From Lysobacterales bacterium (GTDB lineage: Bacteria; Pseudomonadota; Gammaproteobacteria; Xanthomonadales; Rhodanobacteraceae), in contig QUBV01000003.1 of NCBI GenBank assembly GCA_014338185.1, positions 1 through 64,000 on the forward strand: a DNA stretch of 64,000 bases, read 5' to 3'. Position 1 is the first letter of the stretch. Every line of letters starts with the position of its first letter. Below, in pieces: positions 8,896-16,541 of the stretch. A model generated the notes under the pieces. It had not been told where the DNA came from. It ran no database searches and saw only the letters and a program-made list of their open reading frames with translations. The position numbers and the translations under genes were made by a program.

Positions 8896-9390
8896 ATGCC
8901 GCCAGCCGTCCAACCCGCGCAGCCGCCACACCTGCATCGCCATGATGCGGGCGCGTTCGTGGCCGAGGTCGAACAGGCCTGCCTCGCGCGCGGGCTGCGC
9001 CTGACGCCACTGCGCCTGCGCGTGCTCGAGCTGGTGGCCGCGGCGGCCAAGCCGGTCAAGGCCTACGACCTTCTCGACCAGTTGCGCGATGAGCACGGCA
9101 GCGCGGCGCCGCCCACGGTGTACCGCGCGCTCGACTTCCTGCTCGGGCACGGGTTCATCCACAAGCTCGAATCGATCAATGCCTTCGTCGGATGCCATCA
9201 TCCGGCCGAGGCGCACCAGGTGCCGTTCCTCATCTGCGACGTGTGCGCGAGTGCGGTGGAGCTGTGCGATGCGCGCGTGGCCACGTTGTTGGGCAGCCAG
9301 GCCCGGGCGCGCGGCTTCGTGCCGCGTGCACAGACGCTGGAGGTGCACGGCACCTGTGCCGACTGCAGCCGGTCGCGGCGCGGGGATTGA
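8896..9390 (+). CDS. zur: Fur-family regulator, probably Zur
   Basis: A 164-residue ferric-uptake-regulator family protein. The N-terminal winged helix includes LTPLRLRVLELV and PPTVYRALDFL. The C-terminal part has the zinc-site residues ESINAFVGCHHP and two CxxC pairs, CDVC and CADC, as in Zur and other Fur proteins with structural zinc. I call Zur rather than Fur from the CHHP motif and from the neighbours: a ZnuD-like receptor, a CDF exporter and a Zur-box-like palindrome downstream. An upstream in-frame ATG exists at 8872. The start at 8896 is chosen because GAGGTGA (8882-8888) sits 7 bp before it. Confidence 0.88.
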   Translation: MPPAVQPAQPPHLHRHDAGAFVAEVEQACLARGLRLTPLRLRVLELVAAAAKPVKAYDLLDQLRDEHGSAAPPTVYRALDFLLGHGFIHKLESINAFVGCHHPAEAHQVPFLICDVCASAVELCDARVATLLGSQARARGFVPRAQTLEVHGTCADCSRSRRGD

Positions 9391-9465
9391 GTCCGCAGGC
9401 ACGGGCGCGGGCGCGCCACCGGCGATGCTCCGGGAGTGGGTTCCGCATGCATCGGTCCTGCGTGC

Positions 9466-11487
9466 TCAGAACAGGCCGCGTATGCCCAGCGACAGTGCGC
9501 GACCCGGCAGGGGCGCGGCGTCCTTGATCAGCGAGGTGGACAGGCGCGCGGTGTGGTTGGCGAGATTGCTGGCATCGGCAAACGCCTCCCAGCTCATGCG
9601 CCCGGTATTGGCAAACGCCCAGGCCAGGTGCGCACCCACGAGCGTGAAGCCCGCGGTGCGGGTCTCGAACGCGGCGACCTCGTCTTGGGCGAAATAGCGC
9701 GTGGCGCCGATGCTCGCGCGCCAGTCATCACGTTGCCAGCGCAGCTCGGCGCCCAGTCGCAGCGCCGGCATGCGGGGCAGGTTGCCGTGGCCATGCGTAA
9801 GCCTTGCGCGCACGGCATCGCCCCACAGGCGCAAGTCCCAATGCCCATGGGCGCCCGCGGCGAGGTGCGCGGTCGCCTCGGCTTCGGCGCCACGCAACCA
9901 CGCATCATGCTGCGACCACTGCCGCACCGGCAGTCCGTCCTCGACCAGGCCGGTGTCGGCCAGATAGATGAAGTCGGCGTAGTGGTTGGTGTAGACCGAA
10001 GCCTTGGCGTCGATGCGCTGGCCATGCCAGTGCACGCCGACTTCGAGCTGGCGAGCGGTTTCCGTGCGCAGGCGCGCATCACCGATCTCGAAGGTGGCCG
10101 AAGCCGCGTGCGGGCCGTGCGCATACAGTTCCTGCTCGGCCGGGGCGCGCTGCGCGCGGTCGAGGTTGAGCGACAGGCGCCAGTGCCCGCCCACGCGCCA
10201 GGCCAGCCCCGCGGACAGGCTCGATGGCGCGAAGCGGCGTCGCGTGCCGGTGTCCGGACGACTGGCGATGCGGTCGCTGCGCGCGCCCAGTTCGACATCG
10301 AGGTTGGTGAAGTCGCGCCGTGCCAGCGCGAACAGGCCCACGCTGCGTGTGAGCGTGGGCGGCACCACGGTCTCGGCTCCGACCGCGGCGAAATCGCGCC
10401 GCGACGCCTGCATGCCGAGGCCGCCGAGCCAGCCCTGCACTGGCCGTGACCACAGCAGCACGCGTGCTTCATCGCCCAGGTTGCTGAAGCGCGTACCGGC
10501 CTGCGCGCCCTCGAACTCGATGTGCTGGTAGTCGGTGTGGCCGATCGCGTACTCGATGCGCTCGATCCCGGGCAGGAGCGCGTTGCCCGCACCCTTGAGG
10601 TCGTAGCGGGTCTGCTGCAGGCGCAGCCGGACCGGCTCGCTGCCGTCGGCGGCATCGCCCGGCTCGGCAGGATTGCCGTAGCGGTCGAGATAGCGCGCGA
10701 CGGACAGGCCGACGTACCCCCACTCGCCGGTGAGCGAAGCACCGAGTGCGCCGGCGTCGGTGTCGACCTGGCTGTTGCGCAGGCGCCCATGCGGAATCGC
10801 GTAGTCGCCCGCGCGGCGGTGCATGCCATCGGCGTGCGCCACCCAGCCCGCGTCATTGCCGGCGTCGATGCGGAACACCCCGGTATTGCCGCGCGCGGCA
10901 CTGTCATGGCCCAGCTGCACCCGTCCGGCGAGTCCGCCGACCGGGGCCTGCTGCGGGATACGGCCGTCGAGCACGTTGACCGCGCCACCGATGGCGCCGG
11001 CCCCGTACAGCAGCGCCGACGGACCCTTGAGGATCTCGATGCGGTCGGCGAGGAACGGTTCGATGCCGACCGCGTGGTCCTGGCTCAATGCGGAGACATC
11101 GCCCGCGCCCAGACCATCGCTGAGCACGGCCACGCGCGGACCGTCCAGCCCGCGGATCACCGGCCGCGATGCGCCCTGGCCGAAGGTCGCGGCCTGCACG
11201 CCGGGCACGTTGGCCACGGTCTGGCCGAGCGAGGCGCCGCGCGCCTCGTCCAGTTCGATGCCATCGAGCACGTTGCGCGGAACCAGGCGGCGTGCGGCCT
11301 CGCCGGCCACCGGCGCCGCACGCACCGTCACCGCGGGCAACTCGACCTGGGACTTGCGATCGACCGCGGGCCGGGTGCCGCTGTGTTCGTGCTCGTGTTC
11401 CGGTGCAGGTTGCTGGGCCGACGCGCCCCCGACCAGCCATGCGGACAGCAGCAGGCGCAGCGGCAAGGCCAATCCACGGGTGTTCAT
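9466..11487 (-). CDS. ZnuD-like TonB-dependent outer-membrane receptor
   Basis: A 673-residue TonB-dependent receptor. A signal peptide ends near ASAQQ (about residue 26) and is followed by a His-rich EHEHEHSG segment that could bind zinc. The plug domain includes RPVIRGLDGPRV, DGLGAGDVSALS, DRIEILKGPSALLYG and AIGGAVNV, all strongly like ZnuD-type zinc receptors. The beta-barrel runs to the C-terminal LSLGIRGLF, ending in Phe as outer-membrane proteins do. It is divergent from the merC-like gene across 45 bp that contain a Zur-box-like palindrome, so zinc repression by Zur is expected. The frame extends upstream beyond 11487 only as an antisense artefact. Confidence 0.9.
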   Translation of the reverse strand: MNTRGLALPLRLLLSAWLVGGASAQQPAPEHEHEHSGTRPAVDRKSQVELPAVTVRAAPVAGEAARRLVPRNVLDGIELDEARGASLGQTVANVPGVQAATFGQGASRPVIRGLDGPRVAVLSDGLGAGDVSALSQDHAVGIEPFLADRIEILKGPSALLYGAGAIGGAVNVLDGRIPQQAPVGGLAGRVQLGHDSAARGNTGVFRIDAGNDAGWVAHADGMHRRAGDYAIPHGRLRNSQVDTDAGALGASLTGEWGYVGLSVARYLDRYGNPAEPGDAADGSEPVRLRLQQTRYDLKGAGNALLPGIERIEYAIGHTDYQHIEFEGAQAGTRFSNLGDEARVLLWSRPVQGWLGGLGMQASRRDFAAVGAETVVPPTLTRSVGLFALARRDFTNLDVELGARSDRIASRPDTGTRRRFAPSSLSAGLAWRVGGHWRLSLNLDRAQRAPAEQELYAHGPHAASATFEIGDARLRTETARQLEVGVHWHGQRIDAKASVYTNHYADFIYLADTGLVEDGLPVRQWSQHDAWLRGAEAEATAHLAAGAHGHWDLRLWGDAVRARLTHGHGNLPRMPALRLGAELRWQRDDWRASIGATRYFAQDEVAAFETRTAGFTLVGAHLAWAFANTGRMSWEAFADASNLANHTARLSTSLIKDAAPLPGRALSLGIRGLF

Positions 11488-11514
11488 CAGGCAGCTCGAA
11501 ATCCGGATACGGAA

Positions 11515-11529
11515 TGTTATAAAATAACA
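11515..11529. promoter_or_regulatory. Zur-box-like operator between receptor and MerC genes
   Basis: TGTTATAAAATAACA has six-base arms (TGTTAT/ATAACA) around a 3-bp centre. It resembles the known Zur consensus built on GTTATA...TATAAC. It stands out as an AT-rich island in GC-rich DNA and contains possible -10 hexamers on both strands (TATAAA on plus, TATAAC on minus). A bound repressor would block both divergent genes. Confidence 0.75.
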
Positions 11530-11532
11530 GCC

Positions 11533-12030
11533 ATGAGTGAGTCGACCCAGGCCGCCACCGCAAGCCACCTTGTTTCGCCGCCGTCCGCGGGCGCACCGGC
11601 AGCGGACGATGCGCGAGCGCGCTGGCGCCAGCGCATCGATCGCTTCGGTGCGGGTGCGTCGCTGCTGTGTGCATTGCACTGTGCAGCCTTGCCGCTGATC
11701 GTGGTGGCCTTGCCGATGCTCGGCCTCGGCTTCCTTGCCGACCATCGCTTCGAGCAGGGCTTCGTGGCCTTCGCCAGCACGCTCGCCGTCACGAGCCTGG
11801 GCCTGGGCTTTCGCCACCATCGGCGCCTGCAACCCTTTGGCCTGCTGCTGCCCGCCATTGCGTTGCTGCTCGGCGGAGTGTGGTTCGGGGCGGAGCACTT
11901 CGCGCGCATCCACGTGGTCCTCGTCACGCTGGGCGGCTGCCTGCTCGCGGGCGCGCACGTGGCCAATCTGCGTCTGGCCCAACGCCATCGCTGCGAGGCG
12001 CCGCCGCGGACGCTTGCCTGCTGCCGCTAG
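11533..12030 (+). CDS. MerC-domain membrane protein
   Basis: A 165-residue protein. A polar N-terminal extension of about 40 residues is followed by four predicted membrane helices. The first has the MerC-type cysteine motif LLCALHCAALPL, typical of MerC-domain metal transport proteins. The C-terminus carries further Cys/His (HRCEAPP, ACCR). No mer operon genes are present, and the gene shares a Zur-box-like operator with the zinc receptor, so I infer a role in zinc handling rather than mercury. The ATG lies only 3 bp after the palindrome and no ribosome-binding site is visible. The message may be leaderless. Confidence 0.8.
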   Translation: MSESTQAATASHLVSPPSAGAPAADDARARWRQRIDRFGAGASLLCALHCAALPLIVVALPMLGLGFLADHRFEQGFVAFASTLAVTSLGLGFRHHRRLQPFGLLLPAIALLLGGVWFGAEHFARIHVVLVTLGGCLLAGAHVANLRLAQRHRCEAPPRTLACCR

Positions 12031-12072
12031 CCCGCGCGCGGTGATTGTGTAACCGCGCCAACACTGCCTAGC

Positions 12073-13023
12073 ATGGCCAGCCCGACCAGCCCAGCGGTGC
12101 ATCGCTTGAGCGGCCATTCCCACGACCATGCGGAGCACGACCACAGCGTGCGAGGGCGCGAGGCCAAGCTGTTCGTCGCATTCGTTCTGACACTGGTCAC
12201 GCTGCTGGCGGAGGCGATCGGTGGCTACCTGTCGGGCTCGCTCGCGTTGCTGGCCGACGCCGGTCACATGCTGGTCGATGCCCTGGCGCTGCTGTTCGCG
12301 TGGCTGGGGGCGCGGGTGGCGCGCCGCGCGGCGGACGCGCAGCGCAGCTACGGCTATGCGCGCGTCGAGGTGCTGGTGGGCTACACCAACGCGCTGAGCC
12401 AGCTCGTGCTCGCGTTGTGGATCATCATCGAAGCCGCGCAGCGCCTGTTCACGCCGGCACCGATCCTCAGCGATCTCATGCTGGGCATCGCCCTTGCGGG
12501 CCTTGCGGTCAATGCCCTGGTGCTGCGCATGCTGCACGGCCACGACCATGACGATCTCAACACCGCCAGCGCGCGCCTGCATGTGCTGGGCGATCTGCTC
12601 GGCTCGCTTGGTGCGGTGCTGGCGGCGCTGGTGATCGGCTGGTTCGGCTGGCTGTGGGCCGATCCGCTCATTTCGGTGCTGGTGGCGCTGCTGCTGCTGC
12701 GCAGCGCCTGGCGCCTGCTCACGCGCAGTGCCCACATCCTGCTCGAGGGCGCGCCCGCGGGCGTGGACGAGGCGACGGTGGCGCAGGCGCTCGAGCATGC
12801 CGGCATCGGCGTGTGCGACGTGCACCACGTGCACGTGTGGCAACTGGCGGGCGGCAGCAGCCTCGCGACTCTGCACGCGCGCATGAGCGCGGACGCGCCG
12901 CCGGCGGCGGTGCTGGAGGCGGCGCGCGCGGTGCTGCGCGAGCAGTTCGGCATCATCCACGCCACCATCCAGTTCGAGCCGGAACCGTGCCCGCCCGCCA
13001 ATTGCGGCCACCACCACGCGTGA
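12073..13023 (+). CDS. CDF-family zinc/cation exporter
   Basis: A 316-residue cation diffusion facilitator (CzcD/ZitB type) that exports Zn2+ or similar ions from the cytoplasm in exchange for protons. A His-rich N-terminus (GHSHDHAEHDHS) precedes six membrane helices. The metal-site motifs are LLADAGHMLVDALAL in helix 2 and ARLHVLGDLLGS in helix 5, and a His-rich loop GHDHDD lies between them. The C-terminal cytoplasmic domain has HHVHVWQLAGG and ends GHHHA. The gene follows the MerC-domain gene by 42 bp on the same strand. Zinc is the likely substrate from the neighbourhood; cobalt and cadmium are also carried in this family. Confidence 0.92.
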   Translation: MASPTSPAVHRLSGHSHDHAEHDHSVRGREAKLFVAFVLTLVTLLAEAIGGYLSGSLALLADAGHMLVDALALLFAWLGARVARRAADAQRSYGYARVEVLVGYTNALSQLVLALWIIIEAAQRLFTPAPILSDLMLGIALAGLAVNALVLRMLHGHDHDDLNTASARLHVLGDLLGSLGAVLAALVIGWFGWLWADPLISVLVALLLLRSAWRLLTRSAHILLEGAPAGVDEATVAQALEHAGIGVCDVHHVHVWQLAGGSSLATLHARMSADAPPAAVLEAARAVLREQFGIIHATIQFEPEPCPPANCGHHHA

Positions 13024-13030
13024 ATCACGG

Positions 13031-13058
13031 TTGCGCAGGCGCGGCAGGCTGCTATCCT
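13031..13058 (+). promoter_or_regulatory. Candidate sigma70 promoter for the bTHX gene
   Basis: TTGCGC (13031-13036), 16-bp spacer and TATCCT (13053-13058), followed by a short leader of about 28 bp before the bTHX start. Each hexamer matches the consensus partially. Confidence 0.45.
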
Positions 13059-13092
13059 GCGCCCCCTTCATCGAACCGGATCAGGAGTCACC

Positions 13093-13278
13093 ATGGGCAA
13101 GGGCGATCGCAAGACGCGCAAGGGCAAGATTTCCATCAGCAGCTACGGCAATGCGCGTCCGCATGCGGGCAAGAAGGTCGCGGCGGCAGCCGGCACGGCC
13201 AAGCCCGCGGTGAAGAAGGCCGCCCCGGCCAAGAAGGCGGCTCCGGCCAAGAAGGCCGCGCCGAAGAAGTCGGCCTGA
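13093..13278 (+). CDS. Small basic protein, bTHX-type ribosomal protein with Lys/Ala-rich tail
   Basis: A 61-residue very basic protein. The first 26 residues (MGKGDRKTRKGKISISSYG, then NARPHAG) match the bTHX/Thx protein of the 30S head, whose family pattern is MGKGDRRTRRGK...YGxxRP. The second half is a low-complexity tail with AAPAKK repeats, like histone-H1-type tails, probably binding RNA or DNA without specificity. AGGAG at 13083-13087, 5 bp before the ATG, supports the start. It is expressed as a single gene from its own promoter. The ribosomal assignment is by N-terminal similarity; the tail role is inference. Confidence 0.8.
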   Translation: MGKGDRKTRKGKISISSYGNARPHAGKKVAAAAGTAKPAVKKAAPAKKAAPAKKAAPKKSA

Positions 13279-13351
13279 CGACGCTCATGGGCGGCGTCGG
13301 TGGTGGCGCGCGGCGCCCGCGGCGGGATCCCGGCGGGCCACAACGAAAAGT

Positions 13352-13380
13352 TAGCTTTTCGGACTTGATGCCGGTATAGT
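13352..13380 (+). promoter_or_regulatory. Candidate promoter for the cold-shock gene
   Basis: TATAGT (13375-13380) is a good -10 hexamer in a locally AT-rich patch, with a weak -35-like TAGCTT 17 bp upstream. A transcript from here would have a leader of roughly 155 nt, as is common for cspA-type genes. The remaining intergenic bases from 13279 hold only GC-rich inverted repeats, possibly ending the bTHX message. Confidence 0.45.
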
Positions 13381-13542
13381 CGCGCGCACTGTGTTCGCCA
13401 GGGTCACCGTGAATCGTGACCTTGATGCAGTCGATCTGACGATCCGCTTCATCGTTTCGCCTCGCTTGCTCCCGGCAACCCAGTCTCGACGCGGGCATTT
13501 CCGCGATCGCGATTCCATTGTGTTTCCAGGAGTTTTGCACAG

Positions 13543-13752
13543 ATGTCCAATCGTCAAACCGGCACGGTCAAGTGGTTCAACGACGCCAAGGGCTTCGGCT
13601 TCATCACGCCCGAGAGCGGTCCCGACCTGTTCGTGCATTTCCGCGCCATCCAGGGCACCGGCTTCAAGTCGCTGCAGGAAGGCCAGCGCGTCACCTTCAT
13701 CGCCGTGCAGGGCCAGAAGGGCATGCAGGCCGATCAGGTGCAGGTCGTCTGA
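13543..13752 (+). CDS. Cold-shock domain protein, CspA family
   Basis: A 69-residue single cold-shock domain that binds single-stranded RNA/DNA and acts as an RNA chaperone. RNP1 is KGFGFIT (residues about 17-23) and RNP2 is LFVHF (about 29-33). The start [14 protein letters not shown] is typical, and AGGAG at 13528-13532 lies 10 bp before the ATG. Length matches the family. It is transcribed alone with a long leader and a strong terminator. Cold induction is likely from the leader but cannot be shown from sequence. Confidence 0.95.
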   Translation: MSNRQTGTVKWFNDAKGFGFITPESGPDLFVHFRAIQGTGFKSLQEGQRVTFIAVQGQKGMQADQVQVV

Positions 13753-13777
13753 TCCAGCTTCGTTCACCTTGAACGAC

Positions 13778-13809
13778 AAAACCCCGGGTGGCGACACCCG
13801 GGGTTTTTT
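13778..13809 (+). terminator. Rho-independent terminator of the cold-shock gene
   Basis: AAAACCCCGGGTG pairs with CACCCGGGGTTTT around a GCGA tetraloop, followed directly by Ts. The A-run on the left arm also makes it usable in the opposite direction for the CorA-type gene. Confidence 0.95.
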
Positions 13810-13824
13810 GTTGGTGCGCCGCGT

Positions 13825-14748
13825 TCAGACCCAGCCGCGCCGGCGCAGCCATGCCAATGGCAACAGCGCGCTGAGCGCGATCACGGCCAGTGCCGCCGCG
13901 TAACCGGAGGGCCAGTGCAGTTCGGGCATGTTGTGGAAGTTCATGCCCCAGATCCCGGCCAGCACCATGGGCGGGATCGACACCACCGACACGGTGGTGA
14001 GGATCTTGATCACCTGGTTCTGCTCGATGTTGATGAATCCGAGCACCGCGTCGAGCAGGAACTGCAGCTTGTCGGTGAGCTGGCTGTCGAACTCGGCCAG
14101 CACTTCCAGGTCCTTGCCGATCGCAGCCGCACGCTGGTGCAGTGCATGGTCGAAGCCGTGGCTGTGGCAGTCGCGCAGGAACAGCACCACGCGCTGCAGG
14201 CCGGTGGCCGACTGGCGCATGCGCGTAAGCCGGCCTTCGAGGTGGCCAAGCTCGGCCAGCGCCTGGCGCAACGTGGTGCCCGGTTCGGGCGCATGGCCGA
14301 AGATGCGCGAGGACAGCTGGCCGGTCTCGGCCGAAACGTGTTCGAGCCGATCGGCGCTGGTGGCCACGATCGCTTCGATGATGGTGAGCAGCGCCTGCGC
14401 TGCAGTCAGCGCGTGCGCCTCCTCGACGCGCGCGGCGGCGAGTTCGAACGCGGGCGAGACTGCGTAGCGGATCGTGATCACGCGTTGCGGCAGCAGCAGG
14501 AATCCGACCGGCGATTGCGCGGTTGCGTCGCTGTGGCTGAAGTAGGGCACGCCCAGACGCAGCACCCCATCGACCACGTCGATGCGGCTGGACACTTCGA
14601 TGCTGCCCAGGTCCTCGCGCGTCGGCAGCACCAGTGCACAGGCCTGTTCGACCTGATGCACTTCGTCGGGCGTGGGGTCGATCAGGTCGAGCCAGATGGC
14701 GCCGCCGTCGGCAATGCCGCAGCGGGCGGGATGGCGCTGGATCAGCAT
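13825..14748 (-). CDS. CorA-family divalent cation transporter
   Basis: A 307-residue CorA-type protein with a long alpha-helical cytoplasmic domain and two C-terminal membrane helices. The pore signature GMNF is present in IWGMNFHNMPEL, and the second helix follows. Such proteins move Mg2+ (CorA) or Zn2+ (ZntB type). The residues after GMN are NMPEL, as in many CorA proteins, so Mg2+ is the default guess. The frame is open to 14844, but that start would overlap the divergent rhomboid gene. The ATG at 14748 (MLIQRHPAR) is preferred. No ribosome-binding site clearly decides it. Confidence 0.85.
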   Translation of the reverse strand: MLIQRHPARCGIADGGAIWLDLIDPTPDEVHQVEQACALVLPTREDLGSIEVSSRIDVVDGVLRLGVPYFSHSDATAQSPVGFLLLPQRVITIRYAVSPAFELAAARVEEAHALTAAQALLTIIEAIVATSADRLEHVSAETGQLSSRIFGHAPEPGTTLRQALAELGHLEGRLTRMRQSATGLQRVVLFLRDCHSHGFDHALHQRAAAIGKDLEVLAEFDSQLTDKLQFLLDAVLGFINIEQNQVIKILTTVSVVSIPPMVLAGIWGMNFHNMPELHWPSGYAAALAVIALSALLPLAWLRRRGWV

Positions 14749-14834
14749 GGGCAGTGCTGCATGGCAAGGCTTGTTGAGCCGATGGCTCGCATCATATCGT
14801 TGGGCAGACCCCTGCTGCACGAGGATGGGCTCCG

Positions 14835-15455
14835 ATGTTGGCACAAGGCCCCGTAACGCTCGCGATCATCGCCGTCACCTGCCTCATCTCGTTCCTCGGC
14901 TTCTCCAACCCCGCGCTGATCTCGCGCCTGATCCTGTGGGCGCCCGCGATCACGCGTGGGCGCGAGTATTGGCGGCTGGCCACCTGCGGGCTGATCCACG
15001 CCGATGGCCAGCATCTGCTGTTCAACATGATCACGCTGTACTTCTTCGGGCAGCTGATCGAGGCGTTCTACGCCAGTCGCGTGGGCCCGCTCGGCTTCCT
15101 GCTGTTCTACGTGATCGGACTGGCGGTGTCGTCGCTGCCGAGCTGGTACGAACACCGCCACGACGCCGCATACCGCAGCCTCGGCGCGTCGGGCGCGGTC
15201 AGCGCGGTGCTTTTCGCCTACATCCTGCTGCGGCCGTGGTCGATGATCATCGTGTTCGTGGTACCGCTGCCGGCGATCCTGTATGCGGTGCTGTATCTGG
15301 GCTACACGATCTACATGGAGCGGCGGCAGCGCGACAACATCAACCACAGCGCACACCTGTGGGGCGCGCTGTACGGCATCGTGGTGACTGCGCTCATCGA
15401 GCCGCGCGTGCTCGGTGCGTTCCTGAGCCAGCTGTTGCGTCCGTTCGCCCATTAG
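14835..15455 (+). CDS. Rhomboid-family intramembrane serine protease
   Basis: A 206-residue protein with about six membrane helices. The catalytic serine is in GASGAVSA (Ser119) and the catalytic histidine in NHSAHLWG (His174). The oxyanion-side motif HADGQHLLFNMITLYFFG also fits the rhomboid core. It cleaves membrane proteins within or near their transmembrane segments; substrates are unknown here. It is divergent from the corA-type gene and convergent with tetR. Confidence 0.92.
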   Translation: MLAQGPVTLAIIAVTCLISFLGFSNPALISRLILWAPAITRGREYWRLATCGLIHADGQHLLFNMITLYFFGQLIEAFYASRVGPLGFLLFYVIGLAVSSLPSWYEHRHDAAYRSLGASGAVSAVLFAYILLRPWSMIIVFVVPLPAILYAVLYLGYTIYMERRQRDNINHSAHLWGALYGIVVTALIEPRVLGAFLSQLLRPFAH

Positions 15456-15486
15456 GCACGCGGGCGCCGGCGCAGCGCCGGGCGGA

Positions 15487-16143
15487 TCAGTCGGCATAGG
15501 CCTGTGCCAACGCCGCCAGGTGAGCGCGTTCGGCTGCGGCCAAATGGGGCTCGAGCAGGGCGATGACCCGGCGCATTCCCGCGCGCGGATCGCCGATGGC
15601 GCCGTCGAAATGGTTGTTGCGCACGCTGTCGTAGCCGACCCAGAACGTGACGAGCGCAAGCGCATTCTCGACCAGCGTGGCCAGTTCACCCGGACCCAGT
15701 CGCAGCACGCCGTCGGCCATGAGCTGCTGCAGCAAGGTCCGCGCACTCGCTCCCGCGCGGTCGAGGATGCGGGCGAAGCGTGCACGGATGCGACGGTTGC
15801 GCGCGAGGATGTCGACGAGGTCGCGATGCAGGAAGCGATACCGGCCGATGGCCTCGAACAGCAGGTGCAGCTGCAGCCACAGGTCCTCGATGTTCGGTGC
15901 GCGCGCGCTCGGCAGCAGCAGCGCCTCGTCGATGCGCGCCTCGTAGGCGGCAAACAGGCATTCGACGATGTCGCCCTTGCTGCGGAAGTGGTAGTACAGG
16001 TTGCCCGGGCTGATGCCGGTTTCATCGGCGATGTGGTTGGTCGTGACGTTCGGCTCGCCGAACGTGTTGAACATCGCCAGGCTGGTGTCGAGGATGCGGT
16101 CGCGGGTTGGCCTGGCCGCACGCCGCCCTGGGCTTGCCGGCAA
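15487..16143 (-). CDS. TetR-family transcriptional regulator
   Basis: A 218-residue TetR protein. The helix-turn-helix spans about residues 12-60 (ILDTSLAMFNTFGEPNVTTN, then HIADETGISPGNLYYHFRSK). The C-terminal ligand-binding domain is all-helical and variable. It is separated from the upstream acyl-CoA-binding protein gene by only 4 bp on the same strand, and a fatty acyl-CoA reductase gene diverges beyond that. An acyl-CoA or fatty acid is therefore a reasonable ligand guess. No operator palindrome was identified for it. Confidence 0.9.
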   Translation of the reverse strand: MPASPGRRAARPTRDRILDTSLAMFNTFGEPNVTTNHIADETGISPGNLYYHFRSKGDIVECLFAAYEARIDEALLLPSARAPNIEDLWLQLHLLFEAIGRYRFLHRDLVDILARNRRIRARFARILDRAGASARTLLQQLMADGVLRLGPGELATLVENALALVTFWVGYDSVRNNHFDGAIGDPRAGMRRVIALLEPHLAAAERAHLAALAQAYAD

Positions 16144-16147
16144 GGTG

Positions 16148-16405
16148 TCAGCCGCCGAGCTTCTTCACCAGGTCGACGTACTTCTGCTGCGCATCCTCGG
16201 CCTTGGTGCCCTTGAGCTTGGCCCAGGCCTCGTACTTGGCCGTGCCCACGAAATCGAAGAAGCCGGGCTTGGGCCCGGTCACGTCGCCTTCGGAGCCTTG
16301 CTTGTACAGCGCATAGAGCTTGAGCAGGGTGTCGTTGTCGGGGCGCTCGTCGAGCTTCTTGACGGCTTCGGCTGCTTTCTCGAAACGTGCTTTCAGGTCG
16401 GCCAT
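16148..16405 (-). CDS. Acyl-CoA-binding protein (ACBP)
   Basis: An 85-residue four-helix protein that binds long-chain acyl-CoA esters in the cytoplasm. The acyl-CoA site is clear: LYALYKQGSEGDV, then KPGFFDFVGTAKYEAWAKLKG. This family is common in eukaryotes and scattered in bacteria. An upstream in-frame ATG at 16423 adds six residues; I chose 16405 because MADLKARFEKAAE aligns with the usual start. It probably hands acyl-CoA to the reductase encoded divergently at 16542 or buffers the pool sensed by the adjacent TetR regulator; both are inference. Confidence 0.93.
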   Translation of the reverse strand: MADLKARFEKAAEAVKKLDERPDNDTLLKLYALYKQGSEGDVTGPKPGFFDFVGTAKYEAWAKLKGTKAEDAQQKYVDLVKKLGG

Positions 16406-16541
16406 GGCGGGAATCCGTAGCATCGCGGCGGGGGTCGGCGCAGCTTACAACAGCGCGATTGTCCGCGGCCAATCGCGCATAGCCAGCGGTGCGCCGGCGC
16501 GGCTATGCTTGCCGCCGCAGCCACTCAGGAGGACGCGGCAC

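Noticed and set aside
11533..12030. Mercury resistance gene
   Set aside because: The MerC domain alone is not evidence of mercury resistance; no merR, merT, merP or merA lies nearby and the operator is of zinc type.
11488..13071. N-terminal extension of the TonB receptor frame
   Set aside because: It would run antisense to the merC-like and CDF genes; the signal peptide begins at 11487 and the operator lies between.
15456..15486. Hairpin between rhomboid and TetR genes as terminator
   Set aside because: The GC-rich repeat is imperfect with an almost absent loop and no T-run, so it was not called.
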